Assembly (NCBI GenBank): GCA_016720115.1
Contig: JADJXT010000001.1
Span: 620,001-684,000, forward strand
Reading direction: 5' to 3'
DNA: 64,000 bases
Source: Sphingomonadales bacterium
GTDB lineage: Bacteria > Pseudomonadota > Alphaproteobacteria > Sphingomonadales > Sphingomonadaceae
The notes beneath the pieces are model-generated. The model did no database searches. It was not told the origin of the DNA and saw nothing but the letters and a program-made list of their open reading frames with translations. The position numbers and the translations under genes are program-made. How positions within the stretch are numbered: the stretch's first letter is position 1; every line of letters begins with the position of its first letter. Positions 7,010 to 14,307 of this stretch are shown here, piece after piece.

Positions 7010-8158
7010 ATGAGGTGGCAAAGGCTTTTCCTGTCAGCTTTGGGATCGGGCGGATTGCTGGCCGCGTCGGCAGCTGGCCAGAGCGATGTCGATGCCCTGC
7101 GTGAAGCCAAGGAGCGCGCTGCCGCCGCCGAAGCGCGCAGCGAAACCCTCCGTCAGGAGGCGGCCAATGCCGAAGCGACTACAGACCGGCTTGTCGCCCG
7201 CCGCGCCGCGCTTGGTGCAGAAATCGACGCGGCCAATGCGCAGATTACCACCGCCCGCGCCCGGATCGCCGTTATTTCCCGGCGCCAGCGCGCGCAGGCC
7301 GCGTTGTTGGGACAGGCCAATGCGCCGATGCTACGCCTCAATGCGCTGCTGCAGAACATGACCCGCCAGCCGGTATCGCTGTTGCTCGCGCGGCCCGGTG
7401 ACCGCCGCGATTATGTCCGCTTGCGTGCCGCCATGGCCTCGATCGAGCCGGTTATCGCGTCGCGCACTGTGGCGCTGCGCGATCAGATGGCGATGCAGCG
7501 CGAATTGCAGAAGCAGGAGCGGGTTGCGATAGGCGCGCTGGGCAAGGCGCGCCTGGACCTTGCCCGTCGCAGCAAGGCGCTCGCCGCGCTTGAAAATGAC
7601 AGTCGCGGCAAGGCGTTCAGCCTCAATGCTGACGCTGCAATCGAATATGAACGCGCCATCGGGCAGGGCGAACGCGCCCGCGACCTTGTCGAGCGCATCG
7701 ATGCAGACCGCGAAAGCGGCCAGATCGCAGCCGAACTTGCCGAATATGCCGGGCCGCAACCGAGGCCGGGCGGCGGCAAGGCGCAGTCCGCCGCAGCGAG
7801 CGCCTTCATCCTGCCCGTTGCCGGTCGCGTGGTTTCCGGTTTTGGCGAACTTAATCCGACGGGTTATCGCGAGCGCGGAATCCGTCTGGCGGTTGAACCG
7901 GGTGCACGGGTTGTCGCTCCGGCTGCTGGAAAAGTGACCTTTGCGGGCCGCTATCGCAGCTTCGGCAATATCGTCATCATCGAACATGGCAATGGCTGGG
8001 CCACGCTTGTGACCGGGATAGAACAGTTGGGCGTCGAGGCAGGTTCCCAGGTGCGCCAGGGCGGCCTGATCGGCAATACGGGCGGGGAAGAGCCTGAAAT
8101 CATGGTCGAATTGCGCCGCAACGGACGGACAATCGACATTGCGGCGCTAATTGGCTGA
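7010..8158 (+). CDS. EnvC-like murein hydrolase activator with degenerate LytM domain
   Basis: A 382-residue secreted protein: signal peptide (FLSALGSGGLLAASAAGQS), a long coiled coil (about residues 25-230) and a C-terminal M23-like domain. The zinc-binding H-x-x-x-D is replaced by RGIRLAVEPG, and the H-x-H motif by EIMVELRR, so it should not be catalytic. EnvC-type proteins of this build activate cell-division amidases. A GAAGGA precedes the ATG at 7010. The position between rlmH and the ctpA-type protease is conserved in alphaproteobacteria. The partner amidase is not in the window. Confidence 0.88.
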   Translation: MRWQRLFLSALGSGGLLAASAAGQSDVDALREAKERAAAAEARSETLRQEAANAEATTDRLVARRAALGAEIDAANAQITTARARIAVISRRQRAQAALLGQANAPMLRLNALLQNMTRQPVSLLLARPGDRRDYVRLRAAMASIEPVIASRTVALRDQMAMQRELQKQERVAIGALGKARLDLARRSKALAALENDSRGKAFSLNADAAIEYERAIGQGERARDLVERIDADRESGQIAAELAEYAGPQPRPGGGKAQSAAASAFILPVAGRVVSGFGELNPTGYRERGIRLAVEPGARVVAPAAGKVTFAGRYRSFGNIVIIEHGNGWATLVTGIEQLGVEAGSQVRQGGLIGNTGGEEPEIMVELRRNGRTIDIAALIG

Positions 8159-8219
8159 CCCGGAAGCGGCTGTCAGCAACGGTTCATGCACTTATCGGCA
8201 AAATTGTCGCTTGTCGGCG

Positions 8220-8261
8220 GTTAACCCTCTTTCGTGGTAAATGGGCTTTCACCATATGGTG
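8220..8261. promoter_or_regulatory. GTTAACC motif plus 12-bp palindrome upstream of ctpA
   Basis: GTTAACCCTCTTTCGT at 8220-8235 occurs identically at 32957-32972 upstream of the LapG-like gene. It is followed here by a perfect CACCATATGGTG palindrome at 8250-8261. Both lie in the 159-bp gap before the S41 protease and are probable regulator sites. GTTAACC resembles a CtrA half-site, but the full TTAA-N7-TTAA box is not present. Confidence 0.35.
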
Positions 8262-8317
8262 GGCGAGGGATATAGCAGATATTGCCGTAATGGACTCAGG
8301 CCAGCAGGAATAGCGCG

Positions 8318-9667
8318 ATGAAGAGCAAGCTTCTCACCACCGGAATTACCGCTTTTGTCGTTGGCGCGCTTGCGTCGACATCGATCGGTGCGCAGCAGCG
8401 CAAGGATGATCCGCTGCGCGACATGGACGAGTTCATCGCGGTTTATAAAAAGGTGCGCGCCAATTATGTCGACAAGGTCGACGACGAACAGTTGATGAAG
8501 GGCGCGATCCAGGGGATGCTCAATACCCTCGATCCGCACAGCGCCTTCCTCGACGAAAGCAATTTCCGCGACCTGCAAACGCAGATCGAAGGCGAATATG
8601 GCGGCCTTGGCCTGTCGGTGACGCAGGAGGATGGCGCGATCAAGGTGATCGCCCCGACGGCAGACACCCCCGCCGACAAGGCAGGGATAAAGGCGGGCGA
8701 CTATATCACCCATCTCGACGGCGAACTGATTGTCGGTGGCACGGTGGACGATGCGGTCAACCGGATGCGCGGCACGCCGGGCACCTCGATCAAGCTCACC
8801 ATCTTCCGCCCCGGCCGCGACGAGCCGTTCGACGTCAACATCACCCGCGCGATCATCGACCTGAAGCCGGTGAAGTGGGAGGTGAAGGACAAGATCGGCG
8901 TCATCACCATCACCGGATTCTCCGAAGAGACGGGCGAGGATGTGGTCGCCGCGATCAAGGGCATAGAACGCCAGCTGGGCGGCAAGCCGCAGGGCTATGT
9001 CGTCGACCTGCGCTCCAACCCCGGCGGCATCCTTGAAGAAGCGGTGAAGGTGTCCGACGCCTTCCTCGACAAGGGCGAAATCGTTTCGGAACGCGGGCGC
9101 GACAAGGTGGTCGTCAACCGCTGGTTTGCCGAACAGGCGGTAAAGGGCGATGTTGCCGGCGGGAAGCCGGTGATCGTGCTGGTCGATGCCGGCTCGGCCT
9201 CTGCCTCCGAAATCGTTGCAGGCGCATTGCAGGATCACCGCCGCGCGCTCGTCATGGGCGAACGCAGCTTTGGCAAGGGATCGGTGCAGAATGTGCTGCC
9301 GCTCTCGCGCGAAACCGGCCTGCGCCTCACCGTTGCCCGCTATCACCTGCCTTCGGGCCGCTCGGTGCAGGAAGGCGGGGTGAAACCCGATGTGGCGGTG
9401 CCGCAGATTTCCGATCCCGATTACCGCAAGCGCGTCGCGGTGCGCGAATCCGACCTGCGCCGCCATCTGGTCAACGAGAATCTGGCGGACGACAAGAGCC
9501 TCGAAACCGACGGCAAGGACGATCCGCGCTTTGCGATGTCGGCCGATGATCTGAAAAAGCAGGGCATCGAGGACTTCCAGCTGCATTATGCCATGCAGAC
9601 CATCGCACGCCTCGGCACCAGCCCCCGGCTTGCAGGCTCTCAAGCGAAGTCTGGCAAGCGGAATTAA
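8318..9667 (+). CDS. S41A family C-terminal processing peptidase
   Basis: A 449-residue exported CtpA/Prc-like serine protease that trims periplasmic proteins and cell-wall hydrolases. It has a signal peptide ending at STSIGAQQ, a PDZ domain (about 95-180, YGGLGLSVTQEDG...AGIKAGDYI), then the S41 core. The catalytic Ser295 is in GSASASEIV and Lys320 in FGKGSVQ. A poorly conserved C-terminal tail of about 70 residues follows. Its place behind an EnvC-like activator suggests control of septal peptidoglycan hydrolysis. Confidence 0.93.
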   Translation: MKSKLLTTGITAFVVGALASTSIGAQQRKDDPLRDMDEFIAVYKKVRANYVDKVDDEQLMKGAIQGMLNTLDPHSAFLDESNFRDLQTQIEGEYGGLGLSVTQEDGAIKVIAPTADTPADKAGIKAGDYITHLDGELIVGGTVDDAVNRMRGTPGTSIKLTIFRPGRDEPFDVNITRAIIDLKPVKWEVKDKIGVITITGFSEETGEDVVAAIKGIERQLGGKPQGYVVDLRSNPGGILEEAVKVSDAFLDKGEIVSERGRDKVVVNRWFAEQAVKGDVAGGKPVIVLVDAGSASASEIVAGALQDHRRALVMGERSFGKGSVQNVLPLSRETGLRLTVARYHLPSGRSVQEGGVKPDVAVPQISDPDYRKRVAVRESDLRRHLVNENLADDKSLETDGKDDPRFAMSADDLKKQGIEDFQLHYAMQTIARLGTSPRLAGSQAKSGKRN

Positions 9668-9710
9668 CCCTGCTTCGCTTTCGAAAAGTGCCCCTGCTCT
9701 CAAAGACTGT

Positions 9711-9811
9711 GTCACCCCCGACTTGATCGGGGATCCATGGTCTGGGCAAGCGGTTTAAACCTTCTCTTCAGGCCATGGATTCCCGCCTTCGCGGGAATGA
9801 CAAGAAAATGC
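9711..9811. repeat. Composite inverted-repeat element (BIME-like)
   Basis: Two hairpin units face each other: CCCCGACTTGATCGGGG with GATCCATGG on the left, and CCATGGATTCCCGCC with TTCGCGGGAATGAC on the right. The whole starts with GTCA and ends with TGAC. Such elements are frequent between sphingomonad genes. It fills most of the gap between ctpA and dsbB and may end ctpA transcription. Confidence 0.55.
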
Positions 9812-9857
9812 CTTTCTGTCTTTGCCCTATCTGCGCTTGCTTGCTAATCACCCACCC

Positions 9858-10337
9858 ATGACCGGTTTCGATCGTGCGCGCTGGCTGGCGCTGCTGCTTC
9901 CCTTTGGGCTCCTCGCCGGGGCCTATGGCTCGCAATATCTGGGCGGGCTCTATCCGTGCGAGATGTGCTGGTGGCAACGCTGGCCGCATTTTGCCGCGCT
10001 GCCGCTGGCGCTCGGGGCTTTTGTCATGGGCCGGCAGGGTGTGCGCAGGGCGTTGGTTATGCTCGCTGCGCTGGCAATCCTCATCAGCGGACTGATCGGC
10101 GGCTATCATGCCGGGGTCGAATATGGCTGGTGGGAAGGCATCACCACCTGTTCCTCCACGGTAATGCCGGGAAGCGGCAAGGACGTGCTCGATGCCATCC
10201 TCAATGCCCCGCTGATCCGCTGCGATATCGCGCCATGGACGTTGTTCGGCATATCGCTCGCCGGGTATAATTTCCTGATCTCTACACTGGGCGCGCTCGC
10301 CATTTTCGGGCTGCTGCGCAAGGGAGCAAAGGCATGA
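9858..10337 (+). CDS. dsbB: DsbB-like disulfide bond formation protein
   Basis: A 159-residue inner-membrane protein with four hydrophobic segments. The first cysteine pair is C34-E-M-C37 in YPCEMCWWQRW, the DsbB pattern for passing electrons to ubiquinone. A second periplasmic pair lies in TTCSSTVMPG and IRCDIAPW and would oxidise a DsbA. I took the ATG at 9858 (MTGFDRARW); an earlier frame start at 9822 adds atypical sequence. Its stop overlaps the coq7 start by 4 bp, linking a quinone-using enzyme with a quinone-synthesis gene. Confidence 0.9.
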   Translation: MTGFDRARWLALLLPFGLLAGAYGSQYLGGLYPCEMCWWQRWPHFAALPLALGAFVMGRQGVRRALVMLAALAILISGLIGGYHAGVEYGWWEGITTCSSTVMPGSGKDVLDAILNAPLIRCDIAPWTLFGISLAGYNFLISTLGALAIFGLLRKGAKA

Positions 10338-10858
10338 TTGGCAATCAGGCTTCGGCAAAAGAAAGCATGATCCGAGTCGATCAGGCGGGCGAATTCGGGG
10401 CGACGCGCATCTATGCGGGCCAGCTGGCGATGCTGGGGGACCGTCACCCGATGGGCCGCGAAATTGCGCATATGGCGGAGCAGGAGCAGCGGCATCTCGC
10501 CGCGTTCGACCGGATCATGGCCGAACGCGGCGTCCGCCCGACGGCGCTGCATCCCTTCTGGAATGTCGCGGGTTTTGCGCTGGGGGCGGTAACCGCAGCG
10601 ATCGGCCCCAGAGCCGCTATGGCCTGCACCGTGGCGGTGGAAACCGAAATCGACGCGCATTATCGTGAACAACTGGCCGAGCTGGGCGACAGCGATCCCG
10701 CGCTGTCCGAAATGATCGAGGAATTCCGGCTGGAGGAGGTCGAGCATAAGGAGGCTGCACTTGCCGCCGGGGCCGAACAGACGCCCGGCTATCCATTGCT
10801 GAGCGCGGCGATCCGTCTCGGTTGCCGTGCCGCCATCGCGCTTTCGAAACGGATTTGA
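10334..10858 (+). CDS. coq7: Demethoxyubiquinone hydroxylase, COQ7 family
   Basis: A 174-residue di-iron enzyme that hydroxylates demethoxyubiquinone in late ubiquinone synthesis. The duplicated ferritin-like ligand motifs are visible: RVDQAGEFGATRIY, then EQEQRHL, VETEIDAHY and EEVEHKE. The ATG overlaps the dsbB stop. UbiK-like and COQ9-like genes are elsewhere in the window (22.9 and 29.4 kb). No stem for a terminator is evident before the next gene at 10946. Confidence 0.94.
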   Translation: MIGNQASAKESMIRVDQAGEFGATRIYAGQLAMLGDRHPMGREIAHMAEQEQRHLAAFDRIMAERGVRPTALHPFWNVAGFALGAVTAAIGPRAAMACTVAVETEIDAHYREQLAELGDSDPALSEMIEEFRLEEVEHKEAALAAGAEQTPGYPLLSAAIRLGCRAAIALSKRI

Positions 10859-10945
10859 TGTTGATACGCGTCAATGCGCGCGGCATCTTTCAGGCCCTAT
10901 TCAGGCAAAGATATCTAGGCCGCTGGCCAAATGAGGAGTGAATCC

Positions 10946-11539
10946 ATGACCAACCGGACCGCCATTGCCCTTGCCACGCTGTTCGCCTGTGCCGCAGCCC
11001 CGGCCCTTGCGCAAGAAGGCGAAGCCGCGCCTGCTGCTGCAACCGATGCCGAAAAGATCAACATGGTCATCGTCTACGGTGAGGATAAATGCGAGGAAAG
11101 CAGCGGCGATGCGATCAACGTCTGCGCCCGCCTGTCCGAAGCCGATCGCTACCGTATCCCCACCCAGTTGCGCGACGACATCAACAATCCGCGCAAGGAG
11201 GCCTGGGCCAAACGCGTTCTTGCCTATGAATATGTCGGCCGTGAGGGAACGATGAGCTGCACGCCCACGGGCGGCGGCGGGTTCACCGGTTGCGGCCTCA
11301 AGGAAATCGACGCGGCCTATGCCGAGAAGGAACAGGATCCCGGCCTCGCCTTTGGCCGGATGATTGCCGCCGAACGCAAAAAGCGGCTGGCTGCAATCGA
11401 CGCCGAGGCGGAGCTGGTCGAACAGCGCGTCCAGCAGTTTGAAAAGGAGCGTGCCGAACGCGAGGCACGCATGCAGGATGAAGTCGAAGCCGCCGCGGAA
11501 CAGGAGCTGCAGGAAGGCGCCCTGCCGCAGCCCAAATAA
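10946..11539 (+). CDS. Conserved secreted protein of unknown function
   Basis: A 197-residue protein with a clear signal peptide (IALATLFACAAAPALAQ), a cysteine-containing middle (DKCEESSGDAINVC and GTMSCTPTGGGGFTGC, four cysteines that could form two disulfides), and a charged C-terminal helix from about residue 135 that is probably a coiled coil. GAGGAG 7 bases before the ATG at 10946 decides the start over the ATG at 10931. I do not recognise the family. It follows coq7 after 87 bp and is followed by a repeat element. Confidence 0.75.
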   Translation: MTNRTAIALATLFACAAAPALAQEGEAAPAAATDAEKINMVIVYGEDKCEESSGDAINVCARLSEADRYRIPTQLRDDINNPRKEAWAKRVLAYEYVGREGTMSCTPTGGGGFTGCGLKEIDAAYAEKEQDPGLAFGRMIAAERKKRLAAIDAEAELVEQRVQQFEKERAEREARMQDEVEAAAEQELQEGALPQPK

Positions 11540-11583
11540 GGGCAAGTTTCAGAGTTTGTCCTGTTTGGATGGAAACTAAACCG

Positions 11584-11700
11584 TAGCCCTGAGCCTGTCG
11601 GTGCCGCAGGCGGGCGAAGCCCAACGGCGCTTCAAAGGTCAGCGCAAGCCTTGAGGCGTGCTTCGCCCTTCGACAAGCTCAGGAGGCTCAGCATTGCGGT
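11584..11700. repeat. Dispersed intergenic repeat with inverted arms
   Basis: This stretch holds CCCTGAGCCTGTCGG near its left end and the opposed CCCTTCGACAAGCTCAGG near its right end, the paired arms of a common alphaproteobacterial and sphingomonad intergenic repeat. It lies between the convergent unknown secreted protein and the TetR gene, so it may act as a terminator for both. Confidence 0.5.
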
Positions 11701-11731
11701 TTTGGGTCAACCGATTTAACGCCATCGCGCC

Positions 11732-12373
11732 CTATTCCGCCAGCAAACCCCGCATGATCAGCGCGATGGTGTGTTCGCGATAGGCATCGCGCATTTCGGG
11801 CGTGATGTCAGGTTGGTCATAACAGTGCCGCAAAACCAGCCGTGCGGCAAAGAAACGATCGGCGGCCCCTGTGACCGAGAAGTAGAAAAGCTGCGGGTCC
11901 ACAGGGCGGAATTTTCCGGCCTTTACGCCTTCCTCGATCAGCATGTCATAGGCTTCGGAAAGCGGCTTCAGATAGCGCTCGGCAATCCGTGCGGCCTCGA
12001 TCGGCGCTGCATCGCGAACCATGCGCATCATCAGGCGGTTGAGATAGGGGAAGGTGTAATAGGTTTCGATCACGCCGCTGATATGGCGGCGCAGCTTCTC
12101 TTCGGGCGGCATGTCCTTTGCCACCAGTGCGCGCAGTTCGATCACGATCTTTTCCATGTCGCGATCGAGAAGGGCCAGCATCAGGCCGTTCTTGTTGCCG
12201 AAATAATATTTGACCAGCGCGCTGTTCAATCCTGCACGCAACGACAATTCGGAAAGCGAAAGGTCGATGGTATCGCCTTCGCGCATGATCTCGCTTGCCG
12301 CCTCCAGCAGTTGCTGGCGCGCGCCACCCTGCGTTTCGTTGGCGTTTGTTGCTTTTTGACCGTTTGTCGCCAC
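11732..12373 (-). CDS. TetR family transcriptional regulator
   Basis: 213 residues. The N-terminal TetR DNA-binding domain shows LSLSELSLRAGLNSALVKYYFGNKNGL (helix-turn-helix about residues 38-64), and the C-terminal helical domain presumably binds an acyl-CoA. The start is GTG at 12373 with GGGGAGG upstream. It is the last gene of the minus-strand thiolase-SDR-hydratase cluster, so it probably represses that cluster, with the dyad at 15496-15517 the best operator candidate. The ligand is not deducible. Confidence 0.9.
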   Translation of the reverse strand: MATNGQKATNANETQGGARQQLLEAASEIMREGDTIDLSLSELSLRAGLNSALVKYYFGNKNGLMLALLDRDMEKIVIELRALVAKDMPPEEKLRRHISGVIETYYTFPYLNRLMMRMVRDAAPIEAARIAERYLKPLSEAYDMLIEEGVKAGKFRPVDPQLFYFSVTGAADRFFAARLVLRHCYDQPDITPEMRDAYREHTIALIMRGLLAE

Positions 12374-12394
12374 GGTTTACCTCCCCAGGGGATT

Positions 12395-12418
12395 TGGGCC
12401 GGATTTGAACCCGGCCCA
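12395..12418. terminator. Hairpin between enoyl-CoA hydratase and TetR genes
   Basis: TGGGCCGG (12395-12402) and CCGGCCCA (12411-12418) form an 8-bp GC-rich stem with an 8-nt loop, just downstream of the hydratase stop and upstream of the TetR ribosome binding site. There is no T run, so it is more likely an mRNA-stability or attenuation hairpin than a full terminator. Confidence 0.4.
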
Positions 12419-12427
12419 ATTAATCGC

Positions 12428-13300
12428 TTAGTTATATACCGGTTCCTCCCACCAAGGAAAGAAGTCTGGCATGTCTGTGGATACTTTGTCCGGATATTCG
12501 GGTGCGCGCTTTTCGAGGAAGCTGGCAATGCCCTCTTTGGCATCGCCCGAGCGCGAGCGGCGATAGATGGCGCGGCTGTCGATCTTGTGCGCTGCCATCG
12601 GGTGCGGCTGGGCGGCGTTGCGCCACAGCATGTGGCGGGTGAGCGCGACCGATACCGGCGCGGTATTGTCGGCAATTTCGCGCGCCAGTTTCTGCGCCTC
12701 GGCCAGCAATTCGCCCGCCGGATGCACCGAACGGACAAGGCCGCCCTTCAGCGCTTCCTGCGCATCAAAAATCCGCCCGGTAAAGCACCATTCGAGCGCC
12801 TGTTGCGGGCCGACGAGGCGCGGCAGGAACCAGCTGGAGGCCGCTTCGGGAACGATGCCGCGGCGGGCAAAGACGAAACCGAAACGGGCGGTTTCGCTGG
12901 CAAGGCGGATATCCATCGCAAGCTGCATGGTAACGCCGATGCCGACCGCCGCGCCGTTCACAGCAGCAATGACCGGTTTCTTGCACTGATAGATACGCAG
13001 CGTCAGCAGCCCGCCGCCATCGCGTACGCGGGTATCGGAAAGATCGCTTACGGCTTCGCCGCTGGCAAAGACATGCTTGCCGTCTTCGGGCGTCAGGTCG
13101 GCCCCTGCGCAAAAGGCGCGATCGCCATGGCCGGTGACGATGACCGCGCGGACATTGTCGTCGGCATCGATGTCGTCAAAGGCCGAAATCATCTCGTTCA
13201 TCATCGTGCCGGTAAAGGCGTTCATCTTGTCGGGCCGGTGCAGCGTGATCGTCGCGACGCCATTATCAACCTCATACAATATCTGTGTGTAATTGCTCAT
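12428..13300 (-). CDS. Enoyl-CoA hydratase/isomerase (crotonase family)
   Basis: A 290-residue crotonase-fold protein. GDRAFCAGADL forms one half of the oxyanion hole and AVNGAAVGIGVTMQLAMD the other; the FVFARRGIVPEAASSW segment carries the usual catalytic glutamate position. The final 40 residues (EKRAPEYPDKVSTDMPDFFPWW) are a longer tail than in short-chain hydratases. It should hydrate trans-2-enoyl-CoA within the same pathway as the neighbouring dehydrogenase and thiolase. The physiological substrate is unknown. Confidence 0.9.
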   Translation of the reverse strand: MSNYTQILYEVDNGVATITLHRPDKMNAFTGTMMNEMISAFDDIDADDNVRAVIVTGHGDRAFCAGADLTPEDGKHVFASGEAVSDLSDTRVRDGGGLLTLRIYQCKKPVIAAVNGAAVGIGVTMQLAMDIRLASETARFGFVFARRGIVPEAASSWFLPRLVGPQQALEWCFTGRIFDAQEALKGGLVRSVHPAGELLAEAQKLAREIADNTAPVSVALTRHMLWRNAAQPHPMAAHKIDSRAIYRRSRSGDAKEGIASFLEKRAPEYPDKVSTDMPDFFPWWEEPVYN

Positions 13301-13314
13301 TCGGGCATCCTCTT

Positions 13315-13350
13315 GGAAAAAAGAAACCCCCCTCGCAGCGCGAGAGGGGT
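13315..13350 (-). terminator. Intrinsic terminator inside the beta-oxidation cluster
   Basis: On the minus strand, a 10-bp stem with one mismatch (arms 13340-13350 and 13326-13336, loop of 3) is followed by TTCTTTTTT. It lies between the SDR stop and the hydratase start, so part of the transcript from upstream would end before the hydratase and TetR genes. Confidence 0.65.
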
Positions 13351-13385
13351 GTCATGGAAAGCGAGCCATTTGGCTGCTTTCGAAA

Positions 13386-13401
13386 CTCCCGCATGCGGGA
13401 G
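13386..13401. promoter_or_regulatory. 16-bp perfect palindrome downstream of SDR gene
   Basis: CTCCCGCATGCGGGAG is fully self-complementary. It lies 12 bp after the SDR stop and 85 bp before the hydratase start (minus strand). It could be an RNA hairpin or a protein site for a second promoter; neither can be decided. Confidence 0.35.
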
Positions 13402-13412
13402 CAGGCAGTGCA

Positions 13413-14195
13413 TCAACGCGGAGCCATGCGGATGGCGCCGTCGAGGCGGACGTCTTCGCCGTTGAAATAGCCATTCTCGATCATCACCATGGCGAGTGCG
13501 GCATATTCTTCGGGGTTGCCGAGGCGCTTGGGATAGGGAACCGATGCGCCGAGGGCATCCTTCACCGGCTGCGGCGCGGCGGCGAGCAGCGGGGTGTTGA
13601 AGATGCCCGGCAGGATGGTGTTGACGCGGATCGCCTCGTTAGAAAGATCGCGCGCGATCGGCAGGGTCATGCCGACCACGCCGGCCTTCGATGCCGAATA
13701 GGCCGCCTGGCCGATCTGGCCGTCTTCAGCCGCGACCGAAGCGGTGTTGACGATCGCGCCGCGATCACCATCGGCCTGCGGGTCGAGCGTCAGCATTCCG
13801 GCAGCCGATTTGGCGATGCAGCGGAAGGTGCCGATCAGGTTGATCTGGATGATCCATTCAAAGGCCGAGACGGGGAAATGCTTGATCGATCCGTCTTCTT
13901 TCGAGCGGCTGGCGGTCTTGATCGCGTTGCCGGTGCCCGCGCAGTTGACGAGGATGCGTTCCTGCCCATGCGCTTCGCGCGCCTTGGCAAAGGCCGCGTC
14001 GACCTCTTCTTCGCTGGTCACATTGACCTTGCAGAACACGCCGCCCAGTTCGGCGGCCATGGCGTTGCCCTTTTCTTCGTTGAGGTCGAAAATCGCAACC
14101 TTGACGCCTTTTGCAGCCAGCGCGCGTGCGGTGGCCGCGCCGAGGCCCGATGCGCCGCCGGTGACGACTGCTGCGACGGATGAGTCGAGTATCAT
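13413..14195 (-). CDS. Short-chain dehydrogenase, 3-hydroxyacyl-CoA type
   Basis: A 260-residue Rossmann-fold SDR. The cofactor motif TGGASGLG is at 12-19, an NCAG-type motif near 84-87, and the catalytic set S153, Y166-S-A-S-K170. Sequence and context match 3-hydroxy-2-methylbutyryl-CoA / type II 3-hydroxyacyl-CoA dehydrogenases (HSD17B10-like), which oxidise 3-hydroxyacyl-CoA with NAD. It is flanked by thiolase and enoyl-CoA hydratase genes, giving a full hydration-oxidation-thiolysis set. Confidence 0.88.
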   Translation of the reverse strand: MILDSSVAAVVTGGASGLGAATARALAAKGVKVAIFDLNEEKGNAMAAELGGVFCKVNVTSEEEVDAAFAKAREAHGQERILVNCAGTGNAIKTASRSKEDGSIKHFPVSAFEWIIQINLIGTFRCIAKSAAGMLTLDPQADGDRGAIVNTASVAAEDGQIGQAAYSASKAGVVGMTLPIARDLSNEAIRVNTILPGIFNTPLLAAAPQPVKDALGASVPYPKRLGNPEEYAALAMVMIENGYFNGEDVRLDGAIRMAPR

Positions 14196-14214
14196 TCTAA
14201 TTTCCTTCTTGATC

Positions 14215-14302
14215 GTCGCCCCGGCGAAGGCCGGGGCCGTTGGAGGTCAATTCGATGGGTTTTGGGTAAACCGATAGCGGCCCCGGCCTTCGCCGGGGCG
14301 AC
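14215..14302. repeat. 25-bp perfect inverted repeat pair
   Basis: Bases 14215-14239 and 14278-14302 are exact reverse complements, each itself containing a CCCCGGC...GCCGGGG hairpin, with a 38-bp spacer. The pair fills the gap between the thiolase stop and the SDR start on the minus strand and should form a strong RNA structure in that transcript. It looks like a mobile intergenic repeat dimer. Confidence 0.65.
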
Positions 14303-14307
14303 AGCTA

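Noticed and set aside
12395..12418. Hairpin whose minus strand contains GGTTCAAATCC, like a tRNA T-arm
   Set aside because: No acceptor stem, D-arm or anticodon arm lies upstream at the right distance; the stem is simply an intergenic hairpin after the hydratase gene.
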